Shown: positions 35,062-44,366, numbered from the stretch's first letter. The stretch: 64,000 nt of DNA from Rufibacter roseolus (GCF_017916365.1 NZ_JAFMSU010000002.1:682001-746000), one strand, 5' to 3'. The notes: a model not told the origin generated them from the sequence alone. A program made the numbers and translations.

Positions 35062-36405
35062 TTATAATTTGGAGATAGAAGAACCTAAGAGACTTTTGCC
35101 TTCAAAGCTAAGGGCGGAAGTTTGGTACGGGTTAATGGTGAAGGATTTTTTGATTTTGTTCTGTCCGGCTGCCAGTTTGCCCAGACGGTAATCAATCAGG
35201 CCATGGAGGCAAAGCAGTTCAGCGTTCTGGCTCTGGGTGCGGGTCGCTTTCTGGATATGCGCGGCCGCTTTGGCGTAATTCTGCTGGTGGTAGTAGATAT
35301 TGGCCAGCGTCTTGTTCACGTCAATGTTATTAGGCCGCCGTTCGTATTCTTTCAGGGCATACTTCAGGGCTCTGGGGTAATCTTTCTGCAGTTCCAGGTA
35401 GATATTGGCCAGTTCCAGGTCCACGTTGTGTCCGGCCTCCTGGTCTTCTTCCATGCCCTCCAGCAATTCTTTGAGCCTAGCCTTGGCTTTGGCGTTTTCG
35501 CCCTGTTTTTGGTAAAGTCGCACCAATTCTTCCTGGAAGGAGAACTCCGGCAGGGTGTTGGCGGCTTGGGTAAATAATTTCAGGGCTTCCTGTTTCTGGC
35601 CTCTTTTCACCGCGATGCGGCCCAAACCACCTAGGGCAAAGGCATACTGGTTGTATTCAGCCAGGGCGCGTTGGTAGTAGTACTCGGCTTGAACCAGGTC
35701 GCCGGTTTTCTCATACAGGCTGCCCAGGGTTACCTGGCTCCAGGCGGTTTGCTCCAGGCCCGGAAATCCGGCTTTTACAGCGGCTTGCATAGCTTCAATG
35801 GCGCCGGGCAGGTCCCCGTGGATCTCCCTGAGGTAAGAAATGCGGGAATAGGATTTAAGGTCAGGGCGGAGGGAAGTCATCTGGTCGGCCATCCGGATGG
35901 CTTCTTCGTAGTTGCCCAACTCCACGTTGGCGTCACAGAGCACCCCATACACCGCTGCTCCCCGCGGGTTCATGGCCACGGCTGCCTTGCCGGTTTCCAG
36001 GGCTTTTTCAAACTGGTGGAGCGAGAGCTGGATAGAGGCTTTGGCCACAGTGGTCTCATAGATTAACACCTGGTCGGCGGGTTCCGCGTCCAGGATATTG
36101 TCTACCAGCTCCAGCGCGGCCGGAAAGTAGTAGGGGTGGTCTCCGGTGACGCGCGCCTCCTGCATGTAAGCCAAGGCCAGAAGCAGTTTGCTGCGGTAGT
36201 CATTGGGTTTCTCACGCAACTTGCGCTGCAGACCATTAATGGCGGCTTTAGTGTTCAGCCATTCGCTGGAGGTGGAGATAGGCCCGTGCCGTTCCTTAAG
36301 CTGCGGAATGGCTGGCTCCGGCTTATTCCTGTTCCAATGGGTAAAGCCGAAGGCCACTACAAAGACGGTTGCCAGTATTGCGTTATATAGGTAGACTTTT
36401 TTCAT
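35062..36405 (-). CDS. TPR-repeat protein of the DUF4331 cassette
   Basis: 447 residues. One N-terminal membrane anchor or signal segment (YNAILATVFVVAFGFTHW), then about ten TPR-like helix pairs, for example YYYQRALAEYNQYAFALGGL and PNNIDVNKTLANIYYHQQN. It is predicted to be a periplasmic scaffold. It sits between the DUF4331 gene (73 bp upstream) and the TonB receptor gene (10 bp downstream), so it probably serves the same system. No enzyme domain is visible. Confidence 0.85.
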   Translation of the reverse strand: MKKVYLYNAILATVFVVAFGFTHWNRNKPEPAIPQLKERHGPISTSSEWLNTKAAINGLQRKLREKPNDYRSKLLLALAYMQEARVTGDHPYYFPAALELVDNILDAEPADQVLIYETTVAKASIQLSLHQFEKALETGKAAVAMNPRGAAVYGVLCDANVELGNYEEAIRMADQMTSLRPDLKSYSRISYLREIHGDLPGAIEAMQAAVKAGFPGLEQTAWSQVTLGSLYEKTGDLVQAEYYYQRALAEYNQYAFALGGLGRIAVKRGQKQEALKLFTQAANTLPEFSFQEELVRLYQKQGENAKAKARLKELLEGMEEDQEAGHNVDLELANIYLELQKDYPRALKYALKEYERRPNNIDVNKTLANIYYHQQNYAKAAAHIQKATRTQSQNAELLCLHGLIDYRLGKLAAGQNKIKKSFTINPYQTSALSFEGKSLLGSSISKL

Positions 36406-36439
36406 GCCGATTTAGGTAAAACGATGGGAAAACGGAAAT

Positions 36440-36468
36440 AAAGACCGGTGCACCAGGCACCGGTCTTT
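36440..36468 (-). terminator. Hairpin between DUF4331 and TPR genes (possible attenuator)
   Basis: AAAGACCGGTGC and GCACCGGTCTTT pair perfectly (12 bp). On the minus strand only ATTTCCGTTTT follows, so partial termination is likely, giving more DUF4331 mRNA than downstream mRNA. Confidence 0.6.
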
Positions 36469-36478
36469 GACCTACAGA

Positions 36479-38569
36479 TTACTTATTCACGATGAACTTA
36501 ACGGTTTGGAAGGTGTTCTCGCCGGTCTGGATGCGGGCGAAGTACAGCCCGTTTTTCAGGCCTTTCAGGTCTACCACGGTTTCATGGATACCCACAGCCT
36601 TCTGCTCGTTTCTCATGGGTGATGCCACCAGCACGCCAGACTCATTGTAAATCTGGAGACTCACGGTGCCGGGTTGCCCTATTTTGTAGCGGAACGTGGT
36701 CGCATCACGGGCGGGGTTAGGGAAGTTCTCTACCTTTTGCAGCAGGATTTCCGGTGCCCCCAGGTTCAGGCTGCCCAGGTTCTGGGTGTTCAGGGAACCA
36801 GGCATGGGGTTTCCGTTCAGGTCGCAGTTAATGGCGATGTGGCCGTCTGAGAAGCCATCCCAAGGTTTGGCCACGTACGGGAACATGGCCTGGAACGGCT
36901 TGTCGTTTTGCTCTACGCCCGTGGTGAAGTTATACACGCTCAACAGATTTGGCGTGAGTGGGCTTCCACCTGGGGTGTAGTCATCGTACCACAAACCAAT
37001 GGCAGCCAGTACTATCCCGCTCACGGCCTGCAACTCAATGCGGGTCACGTCATCCTCCAGGCGGCGACCGTTAGGGAAACCGTCCATGTTAGGGATAAAC
37101 TCAAGCTTGGTGCTTGTATTGAACCTTGGATCGGTTAATCCCAGCACGGCGGCCTGTACCAAGCCCAGGCTGCTGAAGTCCGGTGAGTTACGCGGCGTGG
37201 CAGGCACGGCCATGTTCACCCGCAGCATATCGCCGAAGGTAGGCAGGAAGTTGTTGATGAACGGTTTGCCTTTGGCCAGCGGATTGCCTCCTTTGCCGGT
37301 GGCCAACTGGTAAGGCGCCAGGTTTGGTACGCCTGTCATGAAGATAGGCAGCAAATCCACGGAGCGGGGAGCGTTGGGTCTTAAGAGGTAGTTGCCGTAT
37401 AGCTTGGTGTCCAGGGCGGTGCCTTTGGTGGCCGGGTTACCTAGTAAAGGATAAAGGCCAGGTTTTCCGTTCCGGAAGTCAAAAGAACCCAGGGAATTCG
37501 TCTGGATTCTGAGCGGGGCCAGCCCCGGCACCGCGCCCCCGAATTTAGAGTCATCCATATACAGGGCCAACTCTGGGTTTACGAAGTACTCATCATACTT
37601 GCCGTTCTCCATGGTGGCCGGCGTGGCGTTCCACTCGTCTTTCCGCCCGATAGGGATGATCACCTCGTTCGTCAGCGGCATACCCAGGCGGGAAACCTGT
37701 ACGTAATCGCCGGAGCTGGTCACGGTACCGTTGGTGTTTCTTACCGTCATCTGTCGGCGGCTGGCCGAGGCCCACACTCCAATCACAAATCTTTGGTCTA
37801 GGATATTGAAAGCCCGGTTCACGCTTCTTTTGTAGTCAGACAACCGGTAGGAGGGGATCTCCATAGCGATAGTGTGCACGTTCAGTTTGGCCAGACCGTC
37901 TGGGGCAGCCTGCGCTCGGATGTTTCCCAGGTCAAATATCCCACCCGGGTCTACAAAGAAAGGATCATCAATGGGGCCACAGAAAACCTTAGAGTCGTCA
38001 GACAATTTCATGATGGAGGCTCTCATGAGGGCGTCATAATTGGAGTTGAGCCCCACGGCGCCTTCAATAGAGCGCGGCCCTACGTTGTAGGGTGCCACTT
38101 TTCCCATGCCCAGCACGGTTTCCCAGGTGGAACCGCCGTCAAGGCTTTTCTTCACCGTATAGGTGGCTTTCTGGTTTTCCTTGCCCAATCTTATCTTAAA
38201 GAAGGTGGTTGGGTCTTCGTTCGTTTTCTTGAACTCAAACCGGTAGATAATGTCGTCTCTGGTTGTTCTGGCGTTGTTTTTTATGTGGATGTCATAGGCG
38301 ATATCCTCCCCGAAATTATAATAGTTGGGTCCGCCGTGTGGCAACTGGAAAGGGATGAAGTTGGCGATGATCACCATGTTCTCCGGGTTCGTAGGGCTCC
38401 GGAATGCGTACACGTCGGTGTTGTCGGCGAGGGGGTCGTTCGCAATGATGGGCGCCTCCCGGTGGCTGGAGGATTCCAGGTAGTTGCTGTTCACCCCGAT
38501 GATAAACAACCCGGCAATAGCCAGGACAGTTACCAAAATCTTTGGTGTGAATCCGGTAAAGATTTTCAT
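36479..38569 (-). CDS. DUF4331 protein with T9SS sorting domain
   Basis: 696 residues. N-terminal signal/anchor (ILVTVLAIAGLFIIGV), DUF4331 from SSHREAPIIANDPLADNTDVY onward (about 32-600), and a C-terminal Por secretion tail (about 615-696) starting at FPNPARDATTFRY and ending GENTFQTVKFIVNK. The tail predicts export across the outer membrane by the type IX system and surface attachment or release. DUF4331 has no assigned function. First gene of a three-gene minus-strand unit with a TPR protein and a TonB receptor; a 540-bp AT-rich region upstream probably holds the promoter. Confidence 0.9.
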   Translation of the reverse strand: MKIFTGFTPKILVTVLAIAGLFIIGVNSNYLESSSHREAPIIANDPLADNTDVYAFRSPTNPENMVIIANFIPFQLPHGGPNYYNFGEDIAYDIHIKNNARTTRDDIIYRFEFKKTNEDPTTFFKIRLGKENQKATYTVKKSLDGGSTWETVLGMGKVAPYNVGPRSIEGAVGLNSNYDALMRASIMKLSDDSKVFCGPIDDPFFVDPGGIFDLGNIRAQAAPDGLAKLNVHTIAMEIPSYRLSDYKRSVNRAFNILDQRFVIGVWASASRRQMTVRNTNGTVTSSGDYVQVSRLGMPLTNEVIIPIGRKDEWNATPATMENGKYDEYFVNPELALYMDDSKFGGAVPGLAPLRIQTNSLGSFDFRNGKPGLYPLLGNPATKGTALDTKLYGNYLLRPNAPRSVDLLPIFMTGVPNLAPYQLATGKGGNPLAKGKPFINNFLPTFGDMLRVNMAVPATPRNSPDFSSLGLVQAAVLGLTDPRFNTSTKLEFIPNMDGFPNGRRLEDDVTRIELQAVSGIVLAAIGLWYDDYTPGGSPLTPNLLSVYNFTTGVEQNDKPFQAMFPYVAKPWDGFSDGHIAINCDLNGNPMPGSLNTQNLGSLNLGAPEILLQKVENFPNPARDATTFRYKIGQPGTVSLQIYNESGVLVASPMRNEQKAVGIHETVVDLKGLKNGLYFARIQTGENTFQTVKFIVNK

Positions 38570-39109
38570 AAGCTTTATATGTTTGGTGATGGGTAATCGC
38601 CTACTACTCAGTAAGCTATACTTTAAAATCTACGACAGCTACATTGTATTGGATTTTAATAACAAAACATATAATTAAATTAATTTTAAGTTTCAGGAAT
38701 AATGCTGTTATGCCAGGAAATAAATACCATCAGGATAAAATCCAGGGTGGGGTTATCTCAAAAATTTATATTGGAGTGATATTTTATTTCAGTTGAACAA
38801 AACTGTAATAAAAGAAAGGTGCGGTGCATGCGCCATCGCCAAAACTGTTTTCCCTACAATCAAGGTGGTTTATGGTAGAAGATAAAAAGAAGGCGGTTTT
38901 ATAAGTAAACTGAACTTGGTGTAATGACAATGAATCTGCAGGAAGATACCGTAGAAAAATTGGCTTATTCTGTTGGCCTTAATTTGCACTCTTAAAGTAA
39001 ACCAGCCCTACCATGTCATGAAAGCCGCTTCTTTCCACCTAAAATATTCTGGCTGAAATTCTACCTGGAAACGTAAAGGGGGAAAGTTTACCTAAAGAAT
39101 CCAGCGCCT
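38570..39109. promoter_or_regulatory. AT-rich divergent upstream region
   Basis: 540 bp between the DUF4331 cassette and thpR. No gene, no strong hairpin. It should contain both promoters; I cannot place them. Confidence 0.35.
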
Positions 39110-39667
39110 ATGTCCATGAAAGACCAAATCAGATTATTTGTGGCTGCCAAGTTGCCGGCAGAAGTCAAATCTTACCTGATGCAGGCCCGGCAGGCTTACG
39201 AAGACCCAAACATTAGGGCAGTACCGGAGGAGAACCTGCACCTGACCCTTTACTTCATCGGGAACGTTCCCACCACGGAAGATACCTACATCCGGCAGAC
39301 CCTGGCCCAGGTAGCCCAGCGGCATGCACCGTTCACTTTGCATTTAGAGCAATTGGAGCCAGGCCCCAAGCCGCGCTCACCCCGCCTGATTTGGGCCCGT
39401 TTTTCGCAAAACGAGGCATTTTCAAAACTGAGCCAGGACCTTACACAGGCGCTGGCCCCCGCGCCACCCAAACAAGAGAAGTTCATTCCGCACGTGACGC
39501 TTTGCCGTTTTCGGAAAGAGGGCGTCGTGCCAAGAGACCTGCCCCTTGTCACCCCTCCTGAAGATGTTTTGTACCCGGTGTCTTCTTTCGCCCTCTGGCA
39601 ATCACAACTGGCTTCACCACACCCCATTTATACCATCGTGGAAGAGTACCCGCTTACCTTCTCATGA
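39110..39667 (+). CDS. thpR: RNA 2',3'-cyclic phosphodiesterase (2H family)
   Basis: 185 residues. Both HxT motifs of the 2H phosphoesterase fold are present: HLTLYFIG (about residue 43) and HVTLCRF (about 127). The N-terminus IRLFVAAKLP is typical of ThpR/LigT. It hydrolyses 2',3'-cyclic phosphate ends of RNA to 2'-phosphates. ATG at 39110; a second ATG two codons later is possible. Single gene, convergent with the DUF3667 gene. Confidence 0.92.
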   Translation: MSMKDQIRLFVAAKLPAEVKSYLMQARQAYEDPNIRAVPEENLHLTLYFIGNVPTTEDTYIRQTLAQVAQRHAPFTLHLEQLEPGPKPRSPRLIWARFSQNEAFSKLSQDLTQALAPAPPKQEKFIPHVTLCRFRKEGVVPRDLPLVTPPEDVLYPVSSFALWQSQLASPHPIYTIVEEYPLTFS

Positions 39668-39700
39668 ATTTAAATCTGGAGCAATTTGGTCTGGTTAGAA

Positions 39701-39724
39701 CTGCTTTTCAGAAAAAGGCCTGTT
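39701..39724 (+). repeat. Dispersed GTTTT/AAAAC palindrome, copy 5
   Basis: CTGCTTTTCAGAAAAAGG then CCTGTT, between two convergent genes only 62 bp apart. Confidence 0.4.
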
Positions 39725-39729
39725 AATCT

Positions 39730-40464
39730 TTATTTGAGTACGTGGTACAGGTAAATGCTCAGGAAAATAAGTAGATACAGAGTAATCTGCAGAAAGATGG
39801 TGGGCAGAATGCCTTTGAAGAAACCCAGAACCGTTCGCTGCCCGGTGAATTGCACACAGGCCATGGCAAAGTAAAGGGCATACAGCCAGAGATATGACCA
39901 GATAATGGCCAAGTGGTGTTCAGGGAAGAACTTCATCAGTGGAATGACCAACACTAGGAAGAAGACCGTACGTTCACCCGCCGTATAGCAGGCGAGCACG
40001 GCGGCCTCGGCAAAATTCACTTCTTGTTTTTTGAAAAGGAGTGAGGTGTACAAGGCGGTGAGGGGCACAGTAAAGAAAATGACCAGGTTGAAGTGCTTGG
40101 TCATGAGGTTGGCCACCGGGTTGCCGTTCCGGGCCTGGAACACATCCACCCCAGAGAGATTGATGATGAGGATGGAAAGTGCTACCAACACCACCAGAAA
40201 GTTGAAAGGGTTGTACAGACTCTTGCGCTTTCCGTCTACATAAGCCCTGGCAATGTAGCCGGGTCTTACCATCAGGTGTTTGATAATCCCGAAGATGCTG
40301 GTGTCTGTATGGAAAATGGCATGGAAGAATTCGTGCAGGATGTGCCCTACCGTTAGCCGATGTACATGGGTGCTCTGTCCGCAGGAAGGGCAAAAACTCT
40401 GGTCTTGTTCATACGGGGCAGAACAGTTCAGGCAAGTGCGGGTGGCGGTTTGAGTGGATTGCAT
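39730..40464 (-). CDS. DUF3667 zinc-ribbon membrane protein
   Basis: 244 residues. The N-terminal zinc ribbon has two CxxC pairs (TCLNCSAPY, FCPSCGQ). The conserved LTVGHILHEFFHAIFHTD block follows, then KRKSLYNPFNFLVV and four to five membrane helices. This is the Bacteroidota DUF3667 family, of unknown function, located in the inner membrane with the ribbon in the cytoplasm. Confidence 0.88.
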   Translation of the reverse strand: MQSTQTATRTCLNCSAPYEQDQSFCPSCGQSTHVHRLTVGHILHEFFHAIFHTDTSIFGIIKHLMVRPGYIARAYVDGKRKSLYNPFNFLVVLVALSILIINLSGVDVFQARNGNPVANLMTKHFNLVIFFTVPLTALYTSLLFKKQEVNFAEAAVLACYTAGERTVFFLVLVIPLMKFFPEHHLAIIWSYLWLYALYFAMACVQFTGQRTVLGFFKGILPTIFLQITLYLLIFLSIYLYHVLK

Positions 40465-40620
40465 CTTCTATATGGCTAATGTATTGAAAGATAGCAAACT
40501 TCCGGCATTCTAGCCAGAGGTGATCACCAGTAATGGGAGGGGGACAAAGGATTGAATTCCTTTTCAATTTAGGGCTTAATTTCTGCGATGTCTTAGGAAA
40601 GAGCGCTATATGGTTTTAAG

Positions 40621-40650
40621 CCTCTTTTAAGAAAAGGAGCCCTAAAAAAG
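40621..40650 (+). repeat. Dispersed GTTTT/AAAAC palindrome, copy 6
   Basis: CCTCTTTTAAGAAAAGGA then GCCCTAAAAAAG, in a divergent spacer. Confidence 0.45.
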
Positions 40651-40698
40651 AAAACAATCCATTGCTCAAAAGAGCATTTCGCCGGTATTTCCGATTCT

Positions 40699-40729
40699 GG
40701 CCTGTTTTCCGGAAATTTGCCCTAAAATA
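40699..40729 (+). repeat. Dispersed GTTTT/AAAAC palindrome, copy 7
   Basis: GGCCTGTTTTCCGGAAAT then TTGCCCTAAAATA, 10 bp before the pseudouridine synthase start. Confidence 0.5.
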
Positions 40730-40738
40730 CCCTTTTCC

Positions 40739-41347
40739 TTGACCCTGCCAGAAACCCTCCACCGCCATTTCATCCTGCACAAGCCCTTCGGCTACCTCAG
40801 TCAGTTCATCGGAAGCCCGAAGAACAAGAAGCTGTTAGGGCACTTATACGATTTTCCAGCGGGGACCATGGCAATCGGCCGGTTGGACCAGGACAGCGAA
40901 GGACTTTTGTTGCTTACTACCGACGGCAAGATGAGCGAGTACGTGCGGGGCCGCAAGGTGGAGAAAGAATACTATGCGCAGGTAGACGGCCTCATCACGC
41001 CAGAGGCAATAGCCCGTTTACAGCAGGGTGGCATTGAGATCGCGCATGAAAAGCAGCCCTATTTTACCTTGCCCTGCTCAGCCTCCAGGCTAGATCCAGC
41101 CCCAGACGTTCCGGTGCGTTCTCGCCGCGTCCGCGACGATAGGCACGGCCCCACCAGCTGGGTTTCCATCACGCTCACCGAGGGCAAAAACCGGCAGGTC
41201 CGGAAAATGACCGCTGCCGTGGGCTTTCCTACACTGCGCCTCATCAGGGTAAGGATAGGGTCCATAATCCTAGGGGCATTGGGCGTGGGTGAAGTGCAGG
41301 AATTACCCCAATTCTCATTGCAGCAAGAGACAGGTCCCACCACTTAA
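40739..41347 (+). CDS. RsuA/RluE-type rRNA pseudouridine synthase
   Basis: 202 residues. The catalytic Asp is in GRLDQDSEGLLLLT (about residue 47). KVEKEYYAQV and LTEGKNRQVRKMTAAVG are conserved family blocks. There is no S4 domain, as in RluE, which modifies 23S rRNA at U2457; the exact target here is not proven. No ATG lies before the conserved HFILHKPFGYLSQF block, so the TTG at 40739 is the likely start. It is divergent from the DUF3667 gene. Confidence 0.9.
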   Translation: MTLPETLHRHFILHKPFGYLSQFIGSPKNKKLLGHLYDFPAGTMAIGRLDQDSEGLLLLTTDGKMSEYVRGRKVEKEYYAQVDGLITPEAIARLQQGGIEIAHEKQPYFTLPCSASRLDPAPDVPVRSRRVRDDRHGPTSWVSITLTEGKNRQVRKMTAAVGFPTLRLIRVRIGSIILGALGVGEVQELPQFSLQQETGPTT

Positions 41348-41716
41348 GAGGCCACCTTTGGCAAAATGTAAGTTCTACTTGCAATTCATATTTTTTTGCT
41401 GCTCTTGATTCGATTTCGGCTAATAATTTCTGCAACCATTATGGTTTTTTGCAAAATTTCTGCTTTATTTTCTCCATTTTGCCTCAAATTGTAAATAAAA
41501 CGTAGTGAAACCGATAAGGAGGTTTGTTCATGCTGCTGAAGAATACTAATTTAGGGTTTCACTTTGCCGGGATTAAACCGGCAGAAGAATGGTTTTACTG
41601 CTTATGTAAAAGGTAGTTTTGATCAGGTTTTCAAATCAAAAAACAGCATACCTAAGAGTAGAACCAAACATACCGGTTACTTCTTGGGCCAGAAGTAAAC
41701 CCTTAGATCAATCCCC
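41348..41716. other. Gene-free AT-rich spacer
   Basis: 369 bp before the PAS-LuxR gene. TAGTTTTG at 41614-41621 could be a -7 element, but no matching -33 box is seen. Nothing else is visible. Confidence 0.3.
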
Positions 41717-42415
41717 ATGACCAAGGTACCCTCTTTAGACAAATTGCAGGAATTAGAGCAAAAGGTGCGTGAACTAGAGGAAAAGTGCGCCTTTCTGGAG
41801 CGGGTAGTGCATGAGGTACCGGCCAATATCTACCTTTCTGACCTGCAGGAAGGAGTAGTCTGGTGCAACAAGACCAATGAGGAAACGCTGGGCTATTCCC
41901 TTGAGGAAATCAAGCGCATGGGCGGTTTGGAGTACATGAAGCAGATTGTACACCCCGAGGACTTGAACATACCCGATGACAGCATTGCCCATTACCATGA
42001 ATTCACGGGGGCCGAGTTTGGGGGTGTTTTCCGGGCCAAACACAAAGAGCAGGAAGAATACAAATGGTTTATGGGGTGGGCCAAGGCCTTCTCGCATGAA
42101 CAAGATGGTCAGGTAAAAGAAATCCTTTGCGTGGATGTAGACATGAGCCCGCGCATGAACACCGACAAACAACTGATTACCGCCCTGCAGGAGAACCTCC
42201 GGCTCAAAAACGAACTCCTCATCAGGAGCCTTAGCAAGCGCGAGATTGAGATCCTTTGCCTGGTGTGCCAGGGCAGAAGCTCCAAAAGCATTGCCAACCA
42301 GCTCTTTCTGAGCGTACATACAGTAAATACCCATCGGCGGAACATCCAGTCGCGCTTAGGCACCTCCAACGTAGCAGATCTGGTGGCACTGGCCAAAGAA
42401 GCCGGACTGGGCTGA
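41717..42415 (+). CDS. PAS-LuxR transcriptional regulator
   Basis: 232 residues. An N-terminal coiled coil (about 5-35: LQELEQKVRELEEKCAFLER) leads into a PAS domain (about 36-145; NIYLSDLQEGVVWCNKTNEE). The C-terminal LuxR-type helix-turn-helix (about 170-230) has LSKREIEILCLVCQGRSSK and FLSVHTVNTHRRNI. There is no receiver domain, so the signal is probably bound or sensed by PAS directly. Target genes are unknown; the MBL hydrolase gene follows 343 bp downstream on the same strand. Confidence 0.9.
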   Translation: MTKVPSLDKLQELEQKVRELEEKCAFLERVVHEVPANIYLSDLQEGVVWCNKTNEETLGYSLEEIKRMGGLEYMKQIVHPEDLNIPDDSIAHYHEFTGAEFGGVFRAKHKEQEEYKWFMGWAKAFSHEQDGQVKEILCVDVDMSPRMNTDKQLITALQENLRLKNELLIRSLSKREIEILCLVCQGRSSKSIANQLFLSVHTVNTHRRNIQSRLGTSNVADLVALAKEAGLG

Positions 42416-42434
42416 AATAAGCCTCCGGATAAAT

Positions 42435-42464
42435 ACTGATTTTCTAAAAATAAGCCTTAAAAAC
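42435..42464 (+). repeat. Dispersed GTTTT/AAAAC palindrome, copy 8
   Basis: ACTGATTTTCTAAAAATA then AGCCTTAAAAAC, shortly after the regulator stop. The rest of the 343-bp spacer (to 42758) has only the hairpin at 42637-42671. Confidence 0.5.
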
Positions 42465-42636
42465 ATGGGCTTTCTGAACGGCCTTGGCATATGTCCGTTA
42501 AAATAAACCTATCTGGTATAAAGCAAATGAACATGTTGGCTTTTAAAGCAAAGCCAACAGCAGTGAGATAAAATAAGGAAAGCCATTTCTTGTTAGACCC
42601 CGATTTCTGAAAAACAAAGCGAAAACCGCGCGGGCT

Positions 42637-42671
42637 TTCGGTGGAGCGCTGGTCTGCGGCAGACGCTGAAA
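42637..42671. repeat. Hairpin sharing CTTTCGGTGGAGCGC with 2337-2351
   Basis: CTTTC/GAAAG, AGCG/CGCT-like and GTCTGC/GCAGAC segments pair in nested order. The same 15-mer opens a hairpin in the 2.3-kb palindrome region. Confidence 0.5.
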
Positions 42672-42758
42672 GTATCTTTTCCTATTTTCTTGAATAAAGG
42701 GCAGAGGTACTTGGTTCTTGAGGTACATGCGAATTTCCCTTCCCAAAACCTGATTCCT

Positions 42759-43619
42759 ATGGATGCTAATGTACGCGTTGGCCAGGATTACAAGTTCATT
42801 CCCATGTCATCGGTTTCCTCCGGTAAAATCTGGCAGGTCTGCCCCGATGTGTATTATTGCACAAACCAGATCGTGAATTTTGTGATGGTGGGTACCCCTT
42901 CGCACTGGGTGCTGGTAGATGCCGGCATGCCTAAATGCACAGAGGAGATCCTGGAGGTAGTGGAGGCAGTTTTCGGGAAAGATAACCAACCGGCTGCCAT
43001 CATCCTCACCCATGGCCATTTTGACCATGTGGGCAGCCTCAAGGGCTTGCTGGAGCATTGGCAGGTGCTGGTATACGCCCACCCATTTGAGTTTCCTTAC
43101 CTTACTGGCCGTAAAGCCTACCCTGAGCCAGACTCAACCGTGGAAGGAGGGGTGCTGGCTAAGATTGCTTCTATCTATCCCAATGAACCCATCAACATAA
43201 ACGAAGCTATTCTGCGGCCCTTGCCAGAAGGCGGAGAGGTACCGGGGTTACCGGGTTGGCAATGGGTTCTTACGCCTGGCCATTCGCCAGGCCAGGTGGC
43301 GCTTTTTAGGGAGGTAGACCGTACCTTGATCTCAGCCGATGCCGTAATCACCGTCAAACAGGATTCTTTCTACAAGGTACTGCTGCAAACCGAGGAGGTA
43401 CAAGGGCCGCCCCGCTATTTCACCACCGACTGGCAGGCCGCTTGGGAATCAGCGAGGAAACTGGAATTGCTCAGACCCAACCTAATGGTGCCCGGACACG
43501 GTAAGCACATGTCTGGCACGGCACTTACCCTTGGCCTTCGGAAGCTGGTGCGGGACTTTGACACCATTGCCATTCCCAAGCACGGCAAATTTGTGGAAGA
43601 GGAAGAGGAGGATAGTTAA
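42759..43619 (+). CDS. MBL-fold metallo-hydrolase
   Basis: 286 residues from the ATG at 42759; the frame reaches back to a TTG at 42690, but those residues look non-coding. The metallo-beta-lactamase ligands are complete: THGHFDHVG (HxHxDH, about residues 86-91), TPGHSPG (His), SADAV (Asp) and VPGHGKH (His). Substrate unknown; the family includes glyoxalase II-like thioesterases and lactonases. It is cytoplasmic as no signal peptide is seen. Confidence 0.9.
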   Translation: MDANVRVGQDYKFIPMSSVSSGKIWQVCPDVYYCTNQIVNFVMVGTPSHWVLVDAGMPKCTEEILEVVEAVFGKDNQPAAIILTHGHFDHVGSLKGLLEHWQVLVYAHPFEFPYLTGRKAYPEPDSTVEGGVLAKIASIYPNEPININEAILRPLPEGGEVPGLPGWQWVLTPGHSPGQVALFREVDRTLISADAVITVKQDSFYKVLLQTEEVQGPPRYFTTDWQAAWESARKLELLRPNLMVPGHGKHMSGTALTLGLRKLVRDFDTIAIPKHGKFVEEEEEDS

Positions 43620-43670
43620 TCTTCCCCCGGGTAATTTCCTGAAAAGGCCTCGTCGGAACTACCTTCATTT

Positions 43671-43742
43671 TTTCTGTCCTCCTGAAGGAGGTTAAAAGCC
43701 AAGTTGAAATGAGCCGTTAACCCTCAATCAGGAGGATAGAAA
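43671..43742. terminator. Inverted repeat between convergent genes
   Basis: TTTCTGTCCTCCTGA and TCAGGAGGATAGAAA (one mismatch in 15) around a 42-nt loop that itself contains AGGAGGTTAA/TTAACCCT. Probably a bidirectional terminator. Confidence 0.55.
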
Positions 43743-43768
43743 AGTAAATAAGGCTTCTAATTTGAAGG

Positions 43769-44245
43769 CTACCTTAAGATGGAGGTGCCCAGTTTCACTG
43801 CTAAAGCATCCTCTGCCAGAGCCAGTGCTGCATCTGGCAGTTTGGTAGCTTTGCCTAATTTCTTGCGCAGGAAATAGAAGGCATAGCTAGAGGCCACCGC
43901 ACCCACTATGCCCAACAAACCTCCTGTAACCCTGCTTTCCCCGTTTACCTCCGCAATGGTAGCGCCCACCAAAGCCCCCGAGAAAACCCTGGGCAGCAAT
44001 TCTATGGGTACTATGCGTTTAGGCACCTGCGGAAATTTATCACCGAACATTTCTGCCACGGCCAGGATCTGCATGCCCGTAGCCACTCCAGATTTTTGCA
44101 AATAGTTTAGCTTAGACCCTGCTAGGCTAAGGGAGGGAGAATCTGAGAGATGGTTGGCGAGAATTGCCGGGGCAGTCATGGCGCGCATGCCCGCAATGGC
44201 ACCCATGGCCAAAGCTTTCTGGTGGGTAGTGAGTGAGAGTTCCAT
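43769..44245 (-). CDS. DUF4126 membrane protein
   Basis: 158 residues. GAIAGMRAMTAPAILANHL opens the DUF4126 domain, and hydrophobic, Gly/Ala-rich segments (SGALVGATIAEVNG, GLLGIVGAVASSYAFYF) span the membrane. Function unknown. It is followed by the inverted repeat at 43671-43742. Confidence 0.85.
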   Translation of the reverse strand: MELSLTTHQKALAMGAIAGMRAMTAPAILANHLSDSPSLSLAGSKLNYLQKSGVATGMQILAVAEMFGDKFPQVPKRIVPIELLPRVFSGALVGATIAEVNGESRVTGGLLGIVGAVASSYAFYFLRKKLGKATKLPDAALALAEDALAVKLGTSILR

Positions 44246-44336
44246 AGTTTTGTTCTTGGTTTTACAACCTATACGGAAGAGGTGGGTTTATTGTAACCAT
44301 GGCCGGAAACCTTTAGGCAAATGGAGGCTTTTTTGA

Positions 44337-44366
44337 GGTTGTTTTCTGAAAAACAGCCTTTACAAC
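44337..44366 (+). repeat. Dispersed GTTTT/AAAAC palindrome, copy 9
   Basis: GGTTGTTTTCTGAAAAACAG then CCTTTACAAC, in the 321-bp divergent spacer 44246-44566, which otherwise shows nothing clear. Confidence 0.55.
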
